Assembly: GCA_041581335.1 (NCBI GenBank)
Contig: JBFIDG010000013.1
Location: forward strand, 1 to 24,484
DNA: 24,484 bases
Origin: JBFGSX01 sp041581335
GTDB lineage: Archaea; Thermoplasmatota; E2; JACPAO01; JAHFTW01
Direction: 5' to 3'
The notes beneath the pieces were generated by a model. The model was not told the origin of the DNA. It searched no databases and saw nothing but the letters and a program-made list of their open reading frames with translations. Within the stretch, counting starts at the first letter, position 1, and every line of letters begins with the position of its first letter. The position numbers were made by a program, and so were the translations under genes. This document shows positions 13,258 to 20,918 of the stretch, one piece after another.

Positions 13258-13995
13258 ATGACCGGCCGTGGCCACGCTCCCGAATGGCCTGATAAGATCC
13301 TTGTCGCAGCACTTTTGGCCCTGACCGCCGGGATGTTGGCCGTGATGCAAGGGACGCTCACGGCGGCAGGCGCCTCCTGGAGCCAGGACCAGAGCCTGTT
13401 CGTGTACTACGTGCCGACCTGGTGGGTACTGGTGACGGGCGTGCTCGCTGCGATCCTTGGCGGGTTCGCATACAGGCAGCAATCATGGCTCCTCACGGTG
13501 CTCGGTCTGCTGGCGGGGGCTGTCAGCTTCGGCATGCTAGGGGCATCCACATTGTTGTGCGTGCTGGCGATCTGGCCCCTGATCCGGAGTTTCCAGGAGG
13601 GCGAGGAGACACACCTCGACATCCACCGGGTCCACGCCCATGAATGGCCCGACAAGGCGATCATGGCGAGCGTGTTCTTGACGACCGCCGCGGCGCTGAG
13701 TCTCCTACAGGCAGGGTTGCTCGCTGCGGACCGGATCACCGCACCCCTGCTCGCGAGCAGACCGATGACGATGGCGGTCTTCTCGGCCGTGGCCGGCCTG
13801 GTGGGCATCGCCGGAGCCCGTGACGCATTCAACCTCCGCCGTGCCTGGACATCCTGGTTCGGCGCAGGGCTCACCCTCGCGGCCTCCGCGTTCTATGTGA
13901 TCGGGCCGGCCTTCGCGTTGGCGGCCATGTTGTTCATGGGTCTGGCGTACCGAGAAGCGGAGTTCCTGGTGCACAGCACCCCCGACAACGACTGA
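13258..13995 (+). CDS. Membrane protein with internal duplication, unknown function
   Basis: This protein of 245 residues has about eight membrane segments arranged as two homologous halves. HAPEWPDK (6-13) and HAHEWPDK (126-133) recur exactly 120 residues apart. Each is followed by an alike hydrophobic helix (ILVAALLALTAGMLAVMQGTLTAA and AIMASVFLTTAAALSLLQAGLLAA). The second and later helices of each half align more loosely, and each half ends in a charged cytosolic-looking segment (LIRSFQEGEE and LAYREAEF). EWPDK just before the first helix of each half is probably an interfacial motif. I do not recognise the family. It follows the aminotransferase by 102 nt with its own TATA box, so co-function is not implied. 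It is convergent with glpK, with 4 nt between stops. Confidence 0.8.
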   Translation: MTGRGHAPEWPDKILVAALLALTAGMLAVMQGTLTAAGASWSQDQSLFVYYVPTWWVLVTGVLAAILGGFAYRQQSWLLTVLGLLAGAVSFGMLGASTLLCVLAIWPLIRSFQEGEETHLDIHRVHAHEWPDKAIMASVFLTTAAALSLLQAGLLAADRITAPLLASRPMTMAVFSAVAGLVGIAGARDAFNLRRAWTSWFGAGLTLAASAFYVIGPAFALAAMLFMGLAYREAEFLVHSTPDND

Positions 13996-13999
13996 CGGC

Positions 14000-15451
14000 T
14001 CACCCGAACGATCGGACGGCCGCGACGGCAGAGCGCCAACGGCGGACCCGCTCCGCCACATCGTCGCCTGCCAGACGAGGTTCGAACCGTGCCAGATGGG
14101 GATCGTCGCTCTGCCAGGGGAGGCCCACCGCATGTGCGGCAAGCGCCGCCGCGCCAAGGGCCGTCGTCTCGAGGTTCTCTGGACGCTCGACAGGGCACTG
14201 GAGCAGATCCGCCTGTGCCTGCATCAACAGATCACTGGCGGCGGCGCCGCCATCGACGCGCAGGGCAGGCAGCGGAACGCCCGAATCCTGTTCCATGGCT
14301 TCCAGCACGTCGTGGCATTCGTGGGCGATGGCCTCCAACGTGGCACGGGCGATGTGACGCCGTGTCGTGCCCCGACTGAGGCCAAGGATCGCACCCCGTG
14401 CCGCCGGGTCCCAGTACGGCGCCCCGAGGCCGGCGAAGGCCGGCACCACGACCACACCCCCGTTGTCCGTGCCTTCGGAGGCCCGGTCGTTGACACCCGG
14501 ACTGGAGTCGATGATCTTCAGGCCATCACGGAGCCATTGCACAGCGGCCCCGCCGACGAAGACGCTACCTTCCAACGCATACTGGGGCGAGCCGTCCAGG
14601 CTGGCGGCCCTGGTGGTCAGGAGCCCATGCTGGGACTGCACGGCAACCGTCCCCGTGTGTTGCAGCAGGAAGCAGCCAGTGCCGTACGTGTTCTTGGCCT
14701 GCCCGGGCCCCGTGCAGCCTTGCCCGTAGAGCGCTGCCTGTTGGTCCCCGACCAGGCCGGCCAGTGTGGCCCCTTTGAGTGGCCCCGACCGCACCGTGCC
14801 GATGACGTGGCTGCTGGGCACCACGTCGGGCAGCAGGTGCTCCGGTACGCCGAAGAGCGCCAGGAGGTCTGGGTCCCAGCGGCTCTTATGGATGTCCCAC
14901 AGCATGGTGCGGCTGGCGTTCGTGGGGTCGGTGACGTGCTGGCCGGTGAGGGACCACGCGAGCCACGTATCGATGGTGCCGAAGCGCTGATCAGCGGCCC
15001 CGGCGCCGTCCACGTTCCGGAGCAGCCACTCCAATTTGGTCGCGCAGAAGTAAGGGTCCGTGACGAGACCGGTCTTGGCCCGGATCGCGGGGGCCTCATC
15101 CGCCAGTCCGCGGCAGCGCTGGGCGGTGCGGCGGTCCTGCCAGACGATCGCCGGATGGATGGGGCGTCCATCCCCGTCCCAGACGATGGTGGTCTCCCGT
15201 TGGTTCGTGATGCCGATGGCGACGTCCTGGGGGGCGACGGCGGCTTCACCGAGGGCTTTGGTGGCGACCCGCTGCGCCACGTCGAGGATCTCGACGCCGT
15301 CGTGCTCGACCCAACCAGAGCGAGGATAGGATTGCGCGAATTCCTCATAGGCACGGGCCTGCACCCGGCGCTCCGCGTCAAGCAGCAATGCGGTGATCCC
15401 GGTGGTACCGGCATCGATGGCGAGGACATGACTGGACAACGGTCCGGGCAC
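14000..15451 (-). CDS. glpK: Glycerol kinase
   Basis: Glycerol kinase phosphorylates glycerol to sn-glycerol 3-phosphate with ATP, feeding glycerol catabolism or phospholipid backbone supply. The FGGY-kinase architecture is complete over about 483 residues. The phosphate-binding DAGTTG lies near the N-terminus, followed by NQRETTIVWD, HPAIVWQDRR, the family signature NASRTMLWDIHKSRWDP, GDQQAALYGQ, GTGCFLL, GLGAPYWDP and DGGAAASDLLMQAQADLLQ. The conservation of TNASRTMLWDI and GDQQAALYGQ makes GlpK more likely than other FGGY sugar kinases. The start is uncertain. TTG at 15460 is the longest option, GTG at 15451 is preferred here because a TCAAAG patch lies about 22 nt upstream, and TTG at 15439 is also possible. 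No glycerol facilitator or GlpD gene is in the window. Confidence 0.93.
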   Translation of the reverse strand: MPGPLSSHVLAIDAGTTGITALLLDAERRVQARAYEEFAQSYPRSGWVEHDGVEILDVAQRVATKALGEAAVAPQDVAIGITNQRETTIVWDGDGRPIHPAIVWQDRRTAQRCRGLADEAPAIRAKTGLVTDPYFCATKLEWLLRNVDGAGAADQRFGTIDTWLAWSLTGQHVTDPTNASRTMLWDIHKSRWDPDLLALFGVPEHLLPDVVPSSHVIGTVRSGPLKGATLAGLVGDQQAALYGQGCTGPGQAKNTYGTGCFLLQHTGTVAVQSQHGLLTTRAASLDGSPQYALEGSVFVGGAAVQWLRDGLKIIDSSPGVNDRASEGTDNGGVVVVPAFAGLGAPYWDPAARGAILGLSRGTTRRHIARATLEAIAHECHDVLEAMEQDSGVPLPALRVDGGAAASDLLMQAQADLLQCPVERPENLETTALGAAALAAHAVGLPWQSDDPHLARFEPRLAGDDVAERVRRWRSAVAAVRSFG

Positions 15452-15497
15452 GGGGTCCAAGGCTCAAGGCTTTGACGCAGGCCCCGGTGGCACGATC

Positions 15498-16526
15498 GTG
15501 CCCGTCTTTGCCGGCAGTATCGTCCGTCGCCGCGACGTCGTCCAGGGCTGGATCGATGTGGAGGGCGGCAAAGTGCGCCGCTGGGGCAAAGGCGATCACG
15601 ATGACGCCGTCGCACGGGGCTGGATCGTCCCTGGACTCGTCAATGCCCACACACACGTGGCGGACGCCTTCCTGCGACCGGAGCCTAACAAGCCCCGCAC
15701 CGTGAAGGAGCTCGTCGGCCCCAATGGCTGGAAGCACCAGTTCCTGGCCACTGCCGATCCAGCCAAGCAGACCGCGGCGGTCATCGCACACGCACAGCAG
15801 ATGGCCGCGACGGGCACAAGCGCGTTCATCGACTTCCGCGAAGGCGGCCTGCGAGGCGCGCAGTGGCTCCGCAGCCTCGAACTGGACACGGAGGCCATCA
15901 TCCATGGCCGACCCCCGAAGCCTGAATTCGTGGAGACCGAGGTCCCGGCGCTGCTGGAGGCCATGGACGGCATCGGTCTCAGCGGCCTGCGCGACATGCC
16001 CCGCAAGGTCCTCGAAGACTGGGGTGAGGCGTGTCGCGCCGCCCACAAGCCCTTCGCGTTCCATGCCAGTGAAGACCGCCGCGACCCCATCGACCAGATC
16101 ATCAGTCTGGACCCGAGCTACGTCGTCCACATGACCCAAGGGAAGGCGAACGACTTCGAAGAGCTCGCAGACGCCGGGACGCCGATCGTCGCGTGCCCCC
16201 GCAGCAATGCTTGGTTCGGCATGACGACACCCATCGAAGCGATGCTCGAGGCCGGCTGCACCCTGGCACTCGGCACGGACAACGGCATGCTGCAAGACGG
16301 CAACCTGCTCAGCGAGGCGGCCCAGGTGCGCCAGGTCGCCCCGGACGTGCCTGAGGCGGACCTGATGCGCATGATGAGCTACCACGGCCGCGACATCGCC
16401 GGCCTCCCCGACCCACTGTTGGAGAACGGCGCCTTGGCCTATTGGGTCGTCTTGCCGGGCATCCCGCGCCCAGTGCGTCAGAAGCCGGGCATGGAACCCA
16501 ACATGGACCCGGAGGCGTGGCGCTGA
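15498..16526 (+). CDS. Metal-dependent amidohydrolase superfamily protein
   Basis: This 342-residue TIM-barrel hydrolase has the amidohydrolase metal-site pattern. His51-x-His53 lies in VNAHTHVADAF after the beta-sandwich, His189 in FHASE, His211 in YVVHMTQG and Asp261 in LGTDNGML. This is the arrangement of the deaminase-like branch (cytosine deaminase, chlorohydrolase and relatives), with a single metal and no carboxylated lysine visible. The ELVGPNGWKHQFL segment after the HTH strand resembles an uncharacterised archaeal subgroup whose substrate I cannot name. The start is GTG at 15498, with no in-frame alternative nearby. It is divergent from glpK, with only 46 nt between the chosen starts. 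Its last 10 nt overlap the next gene. Confidence 0.85.
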   Translation: MPVFAGSIVRRRDVVQGWIDVEGGKVRRWGKGDHDDAVARGWIVPGLVNAHTHVADAFLRPEPNKPRTVKELVGPNGWKHQFLATADPAKQTAAVIAHAQQMAATGTSAFIDFREGGLRGAQWLRSLELDTEAIIHGRPPKPEFVETEVPALLEAMDGIGLSGLRDMPRKVLEDWGEACRAAHKPFAFHASEDRRDPIDQIISLDPSYVVHMTQGKANDFEELADAGTPIVACPRSNAWFGMTTPIEAMLEAGCTLALGTDNGMLQDGNLLSEAAQVRQVAPDVPEADLMRMMSYHGRDIAGLPDPLLENGALAYWVVLPGIPRPVRQKPGMEPNMDPEAWR

Positions 16527-17152
16527 GCCGCGCCGCCTGGCAGGCCGTCGCGGCTCTGCTGCGCCACCCGGAGTGCTACGGCGCCGGCGCTATCCAACTC
16601 CTTGCGGATGATGACTTCTACGACGAGGACATGCTGCCGTTCCTGATCGCCGAGGGCGGCACCATCCTGCGCATCGTGCCTGACCAGGGCTTCCGCAAGG
16701 AACACCTGGCCAGTACCGAAGAAGAGCGCCTCCTGATCATCGATGACCCGGAAGGTGACGGGTGGCTCGCCCCGGACGACGTCGTCGCCGGTTGGATGAA
16801 CCGGCACGTCACCTGCCCCGACCTGGAGGACGTCATCCTCTCGCATCCATTGTACGAGTACCTGACCCGGCTGGACGAGGACGGGTTCAGCCGCGGCGGC
16901 CATCGTGGCGAACTCATCCAGTGGGCACCAGGTATTCCGACGCTGGCCAGCATCTACGCCCCCGAGTTCTTGCCGGACGACGAGGACGCGCCGGAGGTCA
17001 ACCGTGACCGTGACGCCTACGCGGCCGCCGTCGAGGACCTGTTGGCAGAGCTGGAAGCGGTGTTCGCGCCGGTCGAGATCGAGCTCGGCGTCCGCTTCAG
17101 CGAAGATCCACCATACCGTGGCGACGACGCCTCTGGCGCAGAAGCGGCCTGA
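16517..17152 (+). CDS. Acidic protein of unknown function, coupled to the amidohydrolase
   Basis: This 211-residue soluble protein starts at the GTG at 16517, overlapping the amidohydrolase stop by 10 nt in another frame. A GGAGG stretch sits almost against the start. An open frame from 16442 would extend far into the amidohydrolase gene and is rejected. The sequence is rich in Asp and Glu, with a mixed alpha/beta look. Notable stretches are LLADDDFYDEDMLPFLIAEGGTILRIVPDQGFRKEHL, LLIIDDPEGDGWLAPDDVV, and a helical EDLLAELEAVFAPVEIELGVRF near the C-terminus, which ends in an Ala/Gly-rich tail. There are two cysteines, no signal peptide and no membrane segment. I recognise no family. The overlap suggests it is made together with the amidohydrolase, perhaps as a partner. 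Confidence 0.75.
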   Translation: MALSRAAWQAVAALLRHPECYGAGAIQLLADDDFYDEDMLPFLIAEGGTILRIVPDQGFRKEHLASTEEERLLIIDDPEGDGWLAPDDVVAGWMNRHVTCPDLEDVILSHPLYEYLTRLDEDGFSRGGHRGELIQWAPGIPTLASIYAPEFLPDDEDAPEVNRDRDAYAAAVEDLLAELEAVFAPVEIELGVRFSEDPPYRGDDASGAEAA

Positions 17153-17155
17153 AGC

Positions 17156-17163
17156 CATTATCA
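17156..17163 (+). promoter_or_regulatory. TATA-like box of glyS
   Basis: CATTATCA has TTAT at 17158-17161, centred 26-27 nt before the ATG at 17186 and starting just past the previous stop codon. glyS therefore appears to have its own leaderless promoter despite the 33-nt gap. Confidence 0.5.
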
Positions 17164-17185
17164 AGCGCCGCCGAGTCGCCCGGGC

Positions 17186-18979
17186 ATGGACAAGACCGAC
17201 GCCGTGATGGACCTGGCCAAGCGCCGCGGGTTCCTCTACCCCAGCTACGAACTGTATGGTGGCATGGCCGGCTTCTACGACTACGGCCCGATGGGCGCCG
17301 CCATGAAGCGCCGCTTCGAAGAACTCTGGCGCCAGACCTTCATCGGCTCCGCGGTCCCCATGGCCGAGGTCAAGTGTCCCCGCGTCACGATGCATGAGGT
17401 CCTCAAGGCCTCTGGTCACGTCGACGAGTTCACCGACCTCGTCGTCAAGTGCGCCAATGGCCACCCGAGCCGCGCGGACCACCTCATCGAAGGTGCCGGC
17501 TATGCAGGCGACACGACGGCGGATGCCCTGAGCGCCCAAGAGATCGACGCGCAGATCGCGGCGCTGAAGGCCAAATGCCCGGTCTGTGGCGACGCCGTCT
17601 TCACGCCGGCAGCCCCCATGAACCTCATGTTCAACACGGAGATCGGTCCGGGCAGTGGCCGCACGGGGTACCTGCGCCCGGAGACCGCCCAGGGCATCTT
17701 CACGGACTTCCCCCATCTGTTGCGTCACTTCCGTGGCAAGCTGCCGTTCGGCGCTATCCAGCTTGGCGGCAGCAACCGCAACGAGATCAGCCCGCGTCAG
17801 GGCATGCTCCGTCTACGGGAGTTCCACATGATGGAGGCCGAGGTGTTCTTCCTCGACACCAGCCAGCCCTTCGCCGCCTTCGGCACCGACCCGCGCTGCG
17901 GCGTCACGGCGACGTTCCTCGACGGCGAGCACAATGAGCACCGCATGACGTTCCGCGAGGCCGTCGCACAAGGGGTGGTCGGAAACGAGGCTCTCGCATA
18001 CTTCCTAGCCCTCACCAACGATTTCCTCGTCAAGGCGGGTATGGATCCGACCAAGATGCGCTTCCGTCAGCATGAAGCCGACGAGATGGCCCATTACGCC
18101 AACGACTGCTGGGACGCCGAGTTCCACAGCGAGCGCTACAACTGGGTCGAATGCGTCGGCATCGCCGACCGCGGCTGCTACGACCTGACCCAGCACGCCA
18201 CTGCCACCGGCAAGCCCGGCGACTTCCAGGTCGTCGTCGACTTCGATGAGCCCTACTTGTTCCACGCCCGCAAGCTGGTCCCCGTCATGGGCATCCTTGG
18301 CCGCACGTTCAAGGGCGAAGCCAAGAAGATCGCTGCCGCCTTGGAGGCTGTCTTCGATGACCAGGTCAAGATGCTCGGGGACGCGGCCCACAAGACCTTC
18401 GACGGCGCGTGGCTCGCCGACGACCTCATCATCAACGGCCCCAAGGACGCGGTGCCAGGCGACGGCCCGCTCACCATCGAGATCGATGGCGTCGATGTGG
18501 AGATCCCCGCGGAGGCATACCAGAGCATCGACGGCGAGTGGAAGGTCACGGCGCGCAAGGTCATCCCCCGCGTCATCGAGCCCAGCTTCGGCGTCGACCG
18601 CATCCTGTACGCGCTCTGGGAACACGCCTACGAGAAGGGCGAGAAGAACGGCGAACCCTACACCGTCATGCATCTGGCGCCCGCCGTGGCGCCGGTCCAA
18701 GCGGCCATCCTGCCCCTGACCAGCAAGGACGGTCTGCCAGACCTGGCGCAGCAACTCGAACGCGAGCTGCGCGCCGCCGGCATGATGACCGACTACGATG
18801 AGTCCGGGAACATCGGCCGCCGCTACGCGCGGCAAGACGAGGTCGGCACGCCGTACTGCGTCACGATCGATCCAGACTCCCTTGATGACCTGGCCGTCAC
18901 GGTACGCGACCGGGACACCACCGAACAGACCCGGGTCCCGACGGCCGAGCTGGCCGCTTGGCTTGCGGCACGGTTCTAG
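17186..18979 (+). CDS. glyS: Glycyl-tRNA synthetase, archaeal/eukaryal (alpha2) type
   Basis: This enzyme charges tRNA-Gly with glycine using ATP. It is a class II synthetase of 597 residues. The motif 1 region holds GGMAGFYDYGPMGAAMKRRFEELW (25-48). A Cys/His-containing insertion (KCANGH at 88-93 and KCPVCG at 130-135) probably binds zinc. The catalytic block comprises GYLRPETAQGIF (161-172) and motif 2, SNRNEISPRQGMLRLREFHMMEAE (196-219). RFRQHEADEMAHYANDCWDAE (292-312), WVECVGIADRGCYDL and motif 3 PSFGVDRILYAL (466-477) follow. The C-terminal anticodon-binding domain begins around LAPAVAPVQAAILP (498-510). One oddity is that residue 197, just before the invariant motif 2 Arg and normally aromatic (F/YRNE), is Asn. 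The product is otherwise complete. The gene name used for single-chain GlyRS varies. Confidence 0.97.
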   Translation: MDKTDAVMDLAKRRGFLYPSYELYGGMAGFYDYGPMGAAMKRRFEELWRQTFIGSAVPMAEVKCPRVTMHEVLKASGHVDEFTDLVVKCANGHPSRADHLIEGAGYAGDTTADALSAQEIDAQIAALKAKCPVCGDAVFTPAAPMNLMFNTEIGPGSGRTGYLRPETAQGIFTDFPHLLRHFRGKLPFGAIQLGGSNRNEISPRQGMLRLREFHMMEAEVFFLDTSQPFAAFGTDPRCGVTATFLDGEHNEHRMTFREAVAQGVVGNEALAYFLALTNDFLVKAGMDPTKMRFRQHEADEMAHYANDCWDAEFHSERYNWVECVGIADRGCYDLTQHATATGKPGDFQVVVDFDEPYLFHARKLVPVMGILGRTFKGEAKKIAAALEAVFDDQVKMLGDAAHKTFDGAWLADDLIINGPKDAVPGDGPLTIEIDGVDVEIPAEAYQSIDGEWKVTARKVIPRVIEPSFGVDRILYALWEHAYEKGEKNGEPYTVMHLAPAVAPVQAAILPLTSKDGLPDLAQQLERELRAAGMMTDYDESGNIGRRYARQDEVGTPYCVTIDPDSLDDLAVTVRDRDTTEQTRVPTAELAAWLAARF

Positions 18980-19277
18980 GCGCCTGCTCCGCCGCCCGCC
19001 AGGCAGCCGGCCACCGGCAGGCGCGGTCGCCTGGCCTGCCAGCAAGGCGTAAGCCCGCGCCGGACCCCGAGGCACGCCGGCCGCACCGGTCGAGGACATC
19101 CCGCCGCCGCGCGCTACCCCGACGCCCTGGCGAGCCGTCCGGCCGACGACCACGTCATGCGCCCGGCGCTTTGGTGGCACGACCCGACGCAGGCTGTCAA
19201 GATCGGTGTCTCCTTCGAGAGCCGGCGCATGCACTTATGAACCGCCCCACGGTTGGAACGGCAGTCAGGTAGCTGTG
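18980..19277 (+). other. 298-nt gap after glyS with a possible 27-codon ORF
   Basis: I see no tRNA, repeat or mobile element here. A small hairpin (CAGGCG 19018-19023, loop CGGT, CGCCTG 19028-19033) follows glyS and could be a 3' structure. The glyS frame stays open past its TAG for 86 codons. Its last part, from the ATG at 19157 to the TGA at 19238-19240, encodes MRPALWWHDPTQAVKIGVSF and a few more residues. This could be a microprotein or chance in GC-rich DNA. A CTTATG patch near 19233-19239 and AGGT at 19267-19270 may be the TATA box and Shine-Dalgarno site of the NfeD gene. Confidence 0.3.
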
Positions 19278-19724
19278 ATGGACGTAACAACGTGGATCGG
19301 TCTGGGCCTCATTCTGGGCGGTATGCTCCTCATCTTCTTGGAGATCATGAACCCCGGTATCTTCATCGCCGTCGTCGGGACGGTGATGGTCATCATGGGC
19401 ATCCTCGTGATCATCATGGGGACCACCATTTTCACGGCCTGGGGCGCCTTGCTGACCGTCGTCATCGCCATCGTGGCGAGCGCCGGCACCATCTGGGGCT
19501 ACCGCAAGTGGGCACCGCCCGGCGAGAAGCCCATCACACTCAGCAAAGACAGCCTCCCCGGCCTTGAAGGCAAAGTGGAGCAAGACATCCCCGCCGGCGG
19601 CACCGGTGAAGTGCGCGTCTCTGGCCAACGCTGGCACGCCACCGCCGACATGCCGCTGACCGCCGGGACCCCCATCGTCGTCGAGAGCGTCGACGGCCTC
19701 ATTCTCAACGTTAGGAGCAAGTAA
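19278..19724 (+). CDS. NfeD-like membrane protein
   Basis: This protein has 148 residues from the ATG at 19278, with a GTG directly before it as an alternative. The N-terminal half has closely spaced hydrophobic segments (WIGLGLILGGMLLIFLEIMNPGIFIAVVGTVMVIMGILVIIMG, then AWGALLTVVIAIVASAGTIWGYRKW). The C-terminal part (about 80-148) is the small OB-fold domain of NfeD (LEGKVEQDIPAGGTGEVRVSGQRWHATADMPLTAGTPIVVESVDGLILNVRSK), with the family Gly-x-V-R-V-x-G-x-x-W-x-A pattern. It is the short form without the N-terminal ClpP-like protease. In bacteria and archaea NfeD proteins pair with stomatin-like slipins in membrane quality control, and the slipin gene follows after two nucleotides. Starts upstream to 19206 would add a non-conserved Pro/Gly-rich leader. 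Confidence 0.9.
   Translation: MDVTTWIGLGLILGGMLLIFLEIMNPGIFIAVVGTVMVIMGILVIIMGTTIFTAWGALLTVVIAIVASAGTIWGYRKWAPPGEKPITLSKDSLPGLEGKVEQDIPAGGTGEVRVSGQRWHATADMPLTAGTPIVVESVDGLILNVRSK
19713..19717 (+). promoter_or_regulatory. Shine-Dalgarno site of the slipin gene
   Basis: AGGAG lies inside the end of the NfeD gene, 9 nt before the ATG at 19727. It indicates translation of the slipin from a shared NfeD-slipin mRNA. Confidence 0.6.
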
Positions 19725-19726
19725 TC

Positions 19727-20809
19727 ATGGCAGCCATAGCATTCGTCCTCGCCGGCATCGCGATCGCCCTCATCGTCCTGTTCTTGGTCAGCGGTATCCG
19801 CATCGTCCAACCGTACGAACAGGGCCTGTACATCTTCCTGGGCAAGTACCGCGGCAAACTGAACACCGGTCTCAATTTCGTCATCCCGTTCGGCAGCCGC
19901 GTGGTGCGCCTTGACATGCGTACGCAGGTCATGGACGTCCCTCGTCAAGAGGTCATCACCAAGGACAACTCACCCACCAACGTGGACGCCATCATCTACA
20001 TCCGCGTCATCGACCCGGAACGCTCCTACTTCGAGGTCAGCAACTTCAAGATCGCCACCGTGGCGCTTGCGCAGACGACCCTGCGTAGCGTCATCGGCGA
20101 CATGAACCTCGACGACGTGCTGAACCAGCGCGAGAAGATCAATGGCCGCCTGCAGGACATCCTTGACAAATCGACGGATGCCTGGGGTGTGCGGGTGGAA
20201 GGCGTCGAGATCCGCGAAGTGGACCCCGTGCCCCGCGTCAAGTCGGCCATGGAAGAACAGACGTCCGCCGAGCGTGAACGCCGTGCCGCCATCCTGCGCG
20301 CCGACGGTCAGCGCCAGGCAGCCATCCTGGAGGCCGAGGGCCTGAAGCGCGGCGCCATCCTGCAATCGGAAGGCAACCGCCAGAGCCGCATCCTAGAAGC
20401 CGATGGTGAGCGCAAGGCGCAGATCCTGCGCGCTCAGGGCCAGGCACAGGCGCTGCACGTCTTGAGCATGGGTGCTGCACCCCTTGACCAGAAGGCCCTG
20501 GCTGTGCTCGGTTTCGAAGCACTCGGCAAGCTGGCCGATGGCAAGTCGACAAAGATCGTCGTGCCGTTCGAGTTGACGAGTCTGCTCCGCGGAGGCGCCC
20601 AGGCGCTCGGAGCCAGCTCTGAAACGGCCCCCTATGTCGCCAATGACATCACCAAGCTCGAGAAGCTCCTTGGCAAGGTCAAGGACGTCATCGGCGAGGT
20701 GCCCGACTCGGCCAAGCTGGCCAAGGAACTGGACCGTCTGGCGGCCCAGAGCGGCCAGACCGCGGACGAGCAGGCGGCTGAGCACGCCGCCAAGATGGCC
20801 CGCGGTTAG
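19727..20809 (+). CDS. Stomatin/slipin-family SPFH (band 7) protein
   Basis: The protein has 360 residues. One N-terminal membrane anchor (about 3-24) is followed by the SPFH domain (about 25-200), with VQPYEQGLYIFLGKYRGKLNTGLNFVIPF, VITKDNSPTNVDAIIYIRVIDPERSYFEVSN and LDKSTDAWGVRVEGVEIREVDPV. A helical region of 11-residue-like repeats follows (AILRADGQRQ, AILEAEGLKRG, AILQSEGNRQS, RILEADGERKA, QILRAQGQAQA), typical of the coiled coil that oligomerises slipins into membrane rings. The C-terminal part is variable and Ala/Lys-rich, ending AAKMARG. With the upstream NfeD gene it forms the widely conserved NfeD-slipin operon. The probable role is scaffolding of membrane microdomains or control of membrane proteolysis. 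Identification as SPFH is very secure; its clients are unknown. Confidence 0.95.
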   Translation: MAAIAFVLAGIAIALIVLFLVSGIRIVQPYEQGLYIFLGKYRGKLNTGLNFVIPFGSRVVRLDMRTQVMDVPRQEVITKDNSPTNVDAIIYIRVIDPERSYFEVSNFKIATVALAQTTLRSVIGDMNLDDVLNQREKINGRLQDILDKSTDAWGVRVEGVEIREVDPVPRVKSAMEEQTSAERERRAAILRADGQRQAAILEAEGLKRGAILQSEGNRQSRILEADGERKAQILRAQGQAQALHVLSMGAAPLDQKALAVLGFEALGKLADGKSTKIVVPFELTSLLRGGAQALGASSETAPYVANDITKLEKLLGKVKDVIGEVPDSAKLAKELDRLAAQSGQTADEQAAEHAAKMARG

Positions 20810-20819
20810 TCTCCCCGAC

Positions 20820-20860
20820 GCCACCCCTCATTCCCCCTCCTTCTTCCTTGTCTCCTCGGC
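20820..20860 (+). terminator. Pyrimidine-rich tract after the slipin gene
   Basis: A tract of about 38 nt composed almost only of C and T, with several TT pairs, begins about 10 nt past the slipin stop. A weak stem (GTTGCC 20861-20866 with GGCAAC 20883-20888) follows. Archaeal termination usually occurs at pyrimidine/T-rich tracts, so this is the most likely end of the NfeD-slipin transcript. It lacks a long pure T-run. Confidence 0.35.
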
Positions 20861-20918
20861 GTTGCCAGCGGCGTTCCCGTAGGGCAACGGCCAAGGCCCT
20901 GGCCATGGATGACTCTGC

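Noticed and set aside
11785..13482. 565-codon frame antisense to the aminotransferase
   Set aside because: It lies opposite an unmistakable PLP enzyme and runs through two promoters. It is a GC-bias artefact.
14096..15475. 459-codon plus-strand frame opposite glpK
   Set aside because: The glycerol kinase signature lies on the minus strand. The plus frame has no domain and no promoter.
16478..17728. 416-codon antisense frame across the acidic gene and glyS
   Set aside because: It spans two plus-strand genes and the glyS promoter, with no recognisable product.
18977..18979. TAG of glyS as a read-through (pyrrolysine) codon
   Set aside because: TAG ends many genes in the window, GlyRS has full family length at this point, and no conserved sequence follows directly.
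18005..19234. 409-codon antisense frame across glyS and the following gap
   Set aside because: It is mostly a mirror of glyS, and the part in the gap looks random and Ala/Gly/Arg-rich.
18980..19277. Possible tRNA or small RNA after glyS
   Set aside because: I found no cloverleaf, T-loop consensus or box C/D pattern, only one 6-bp stem.
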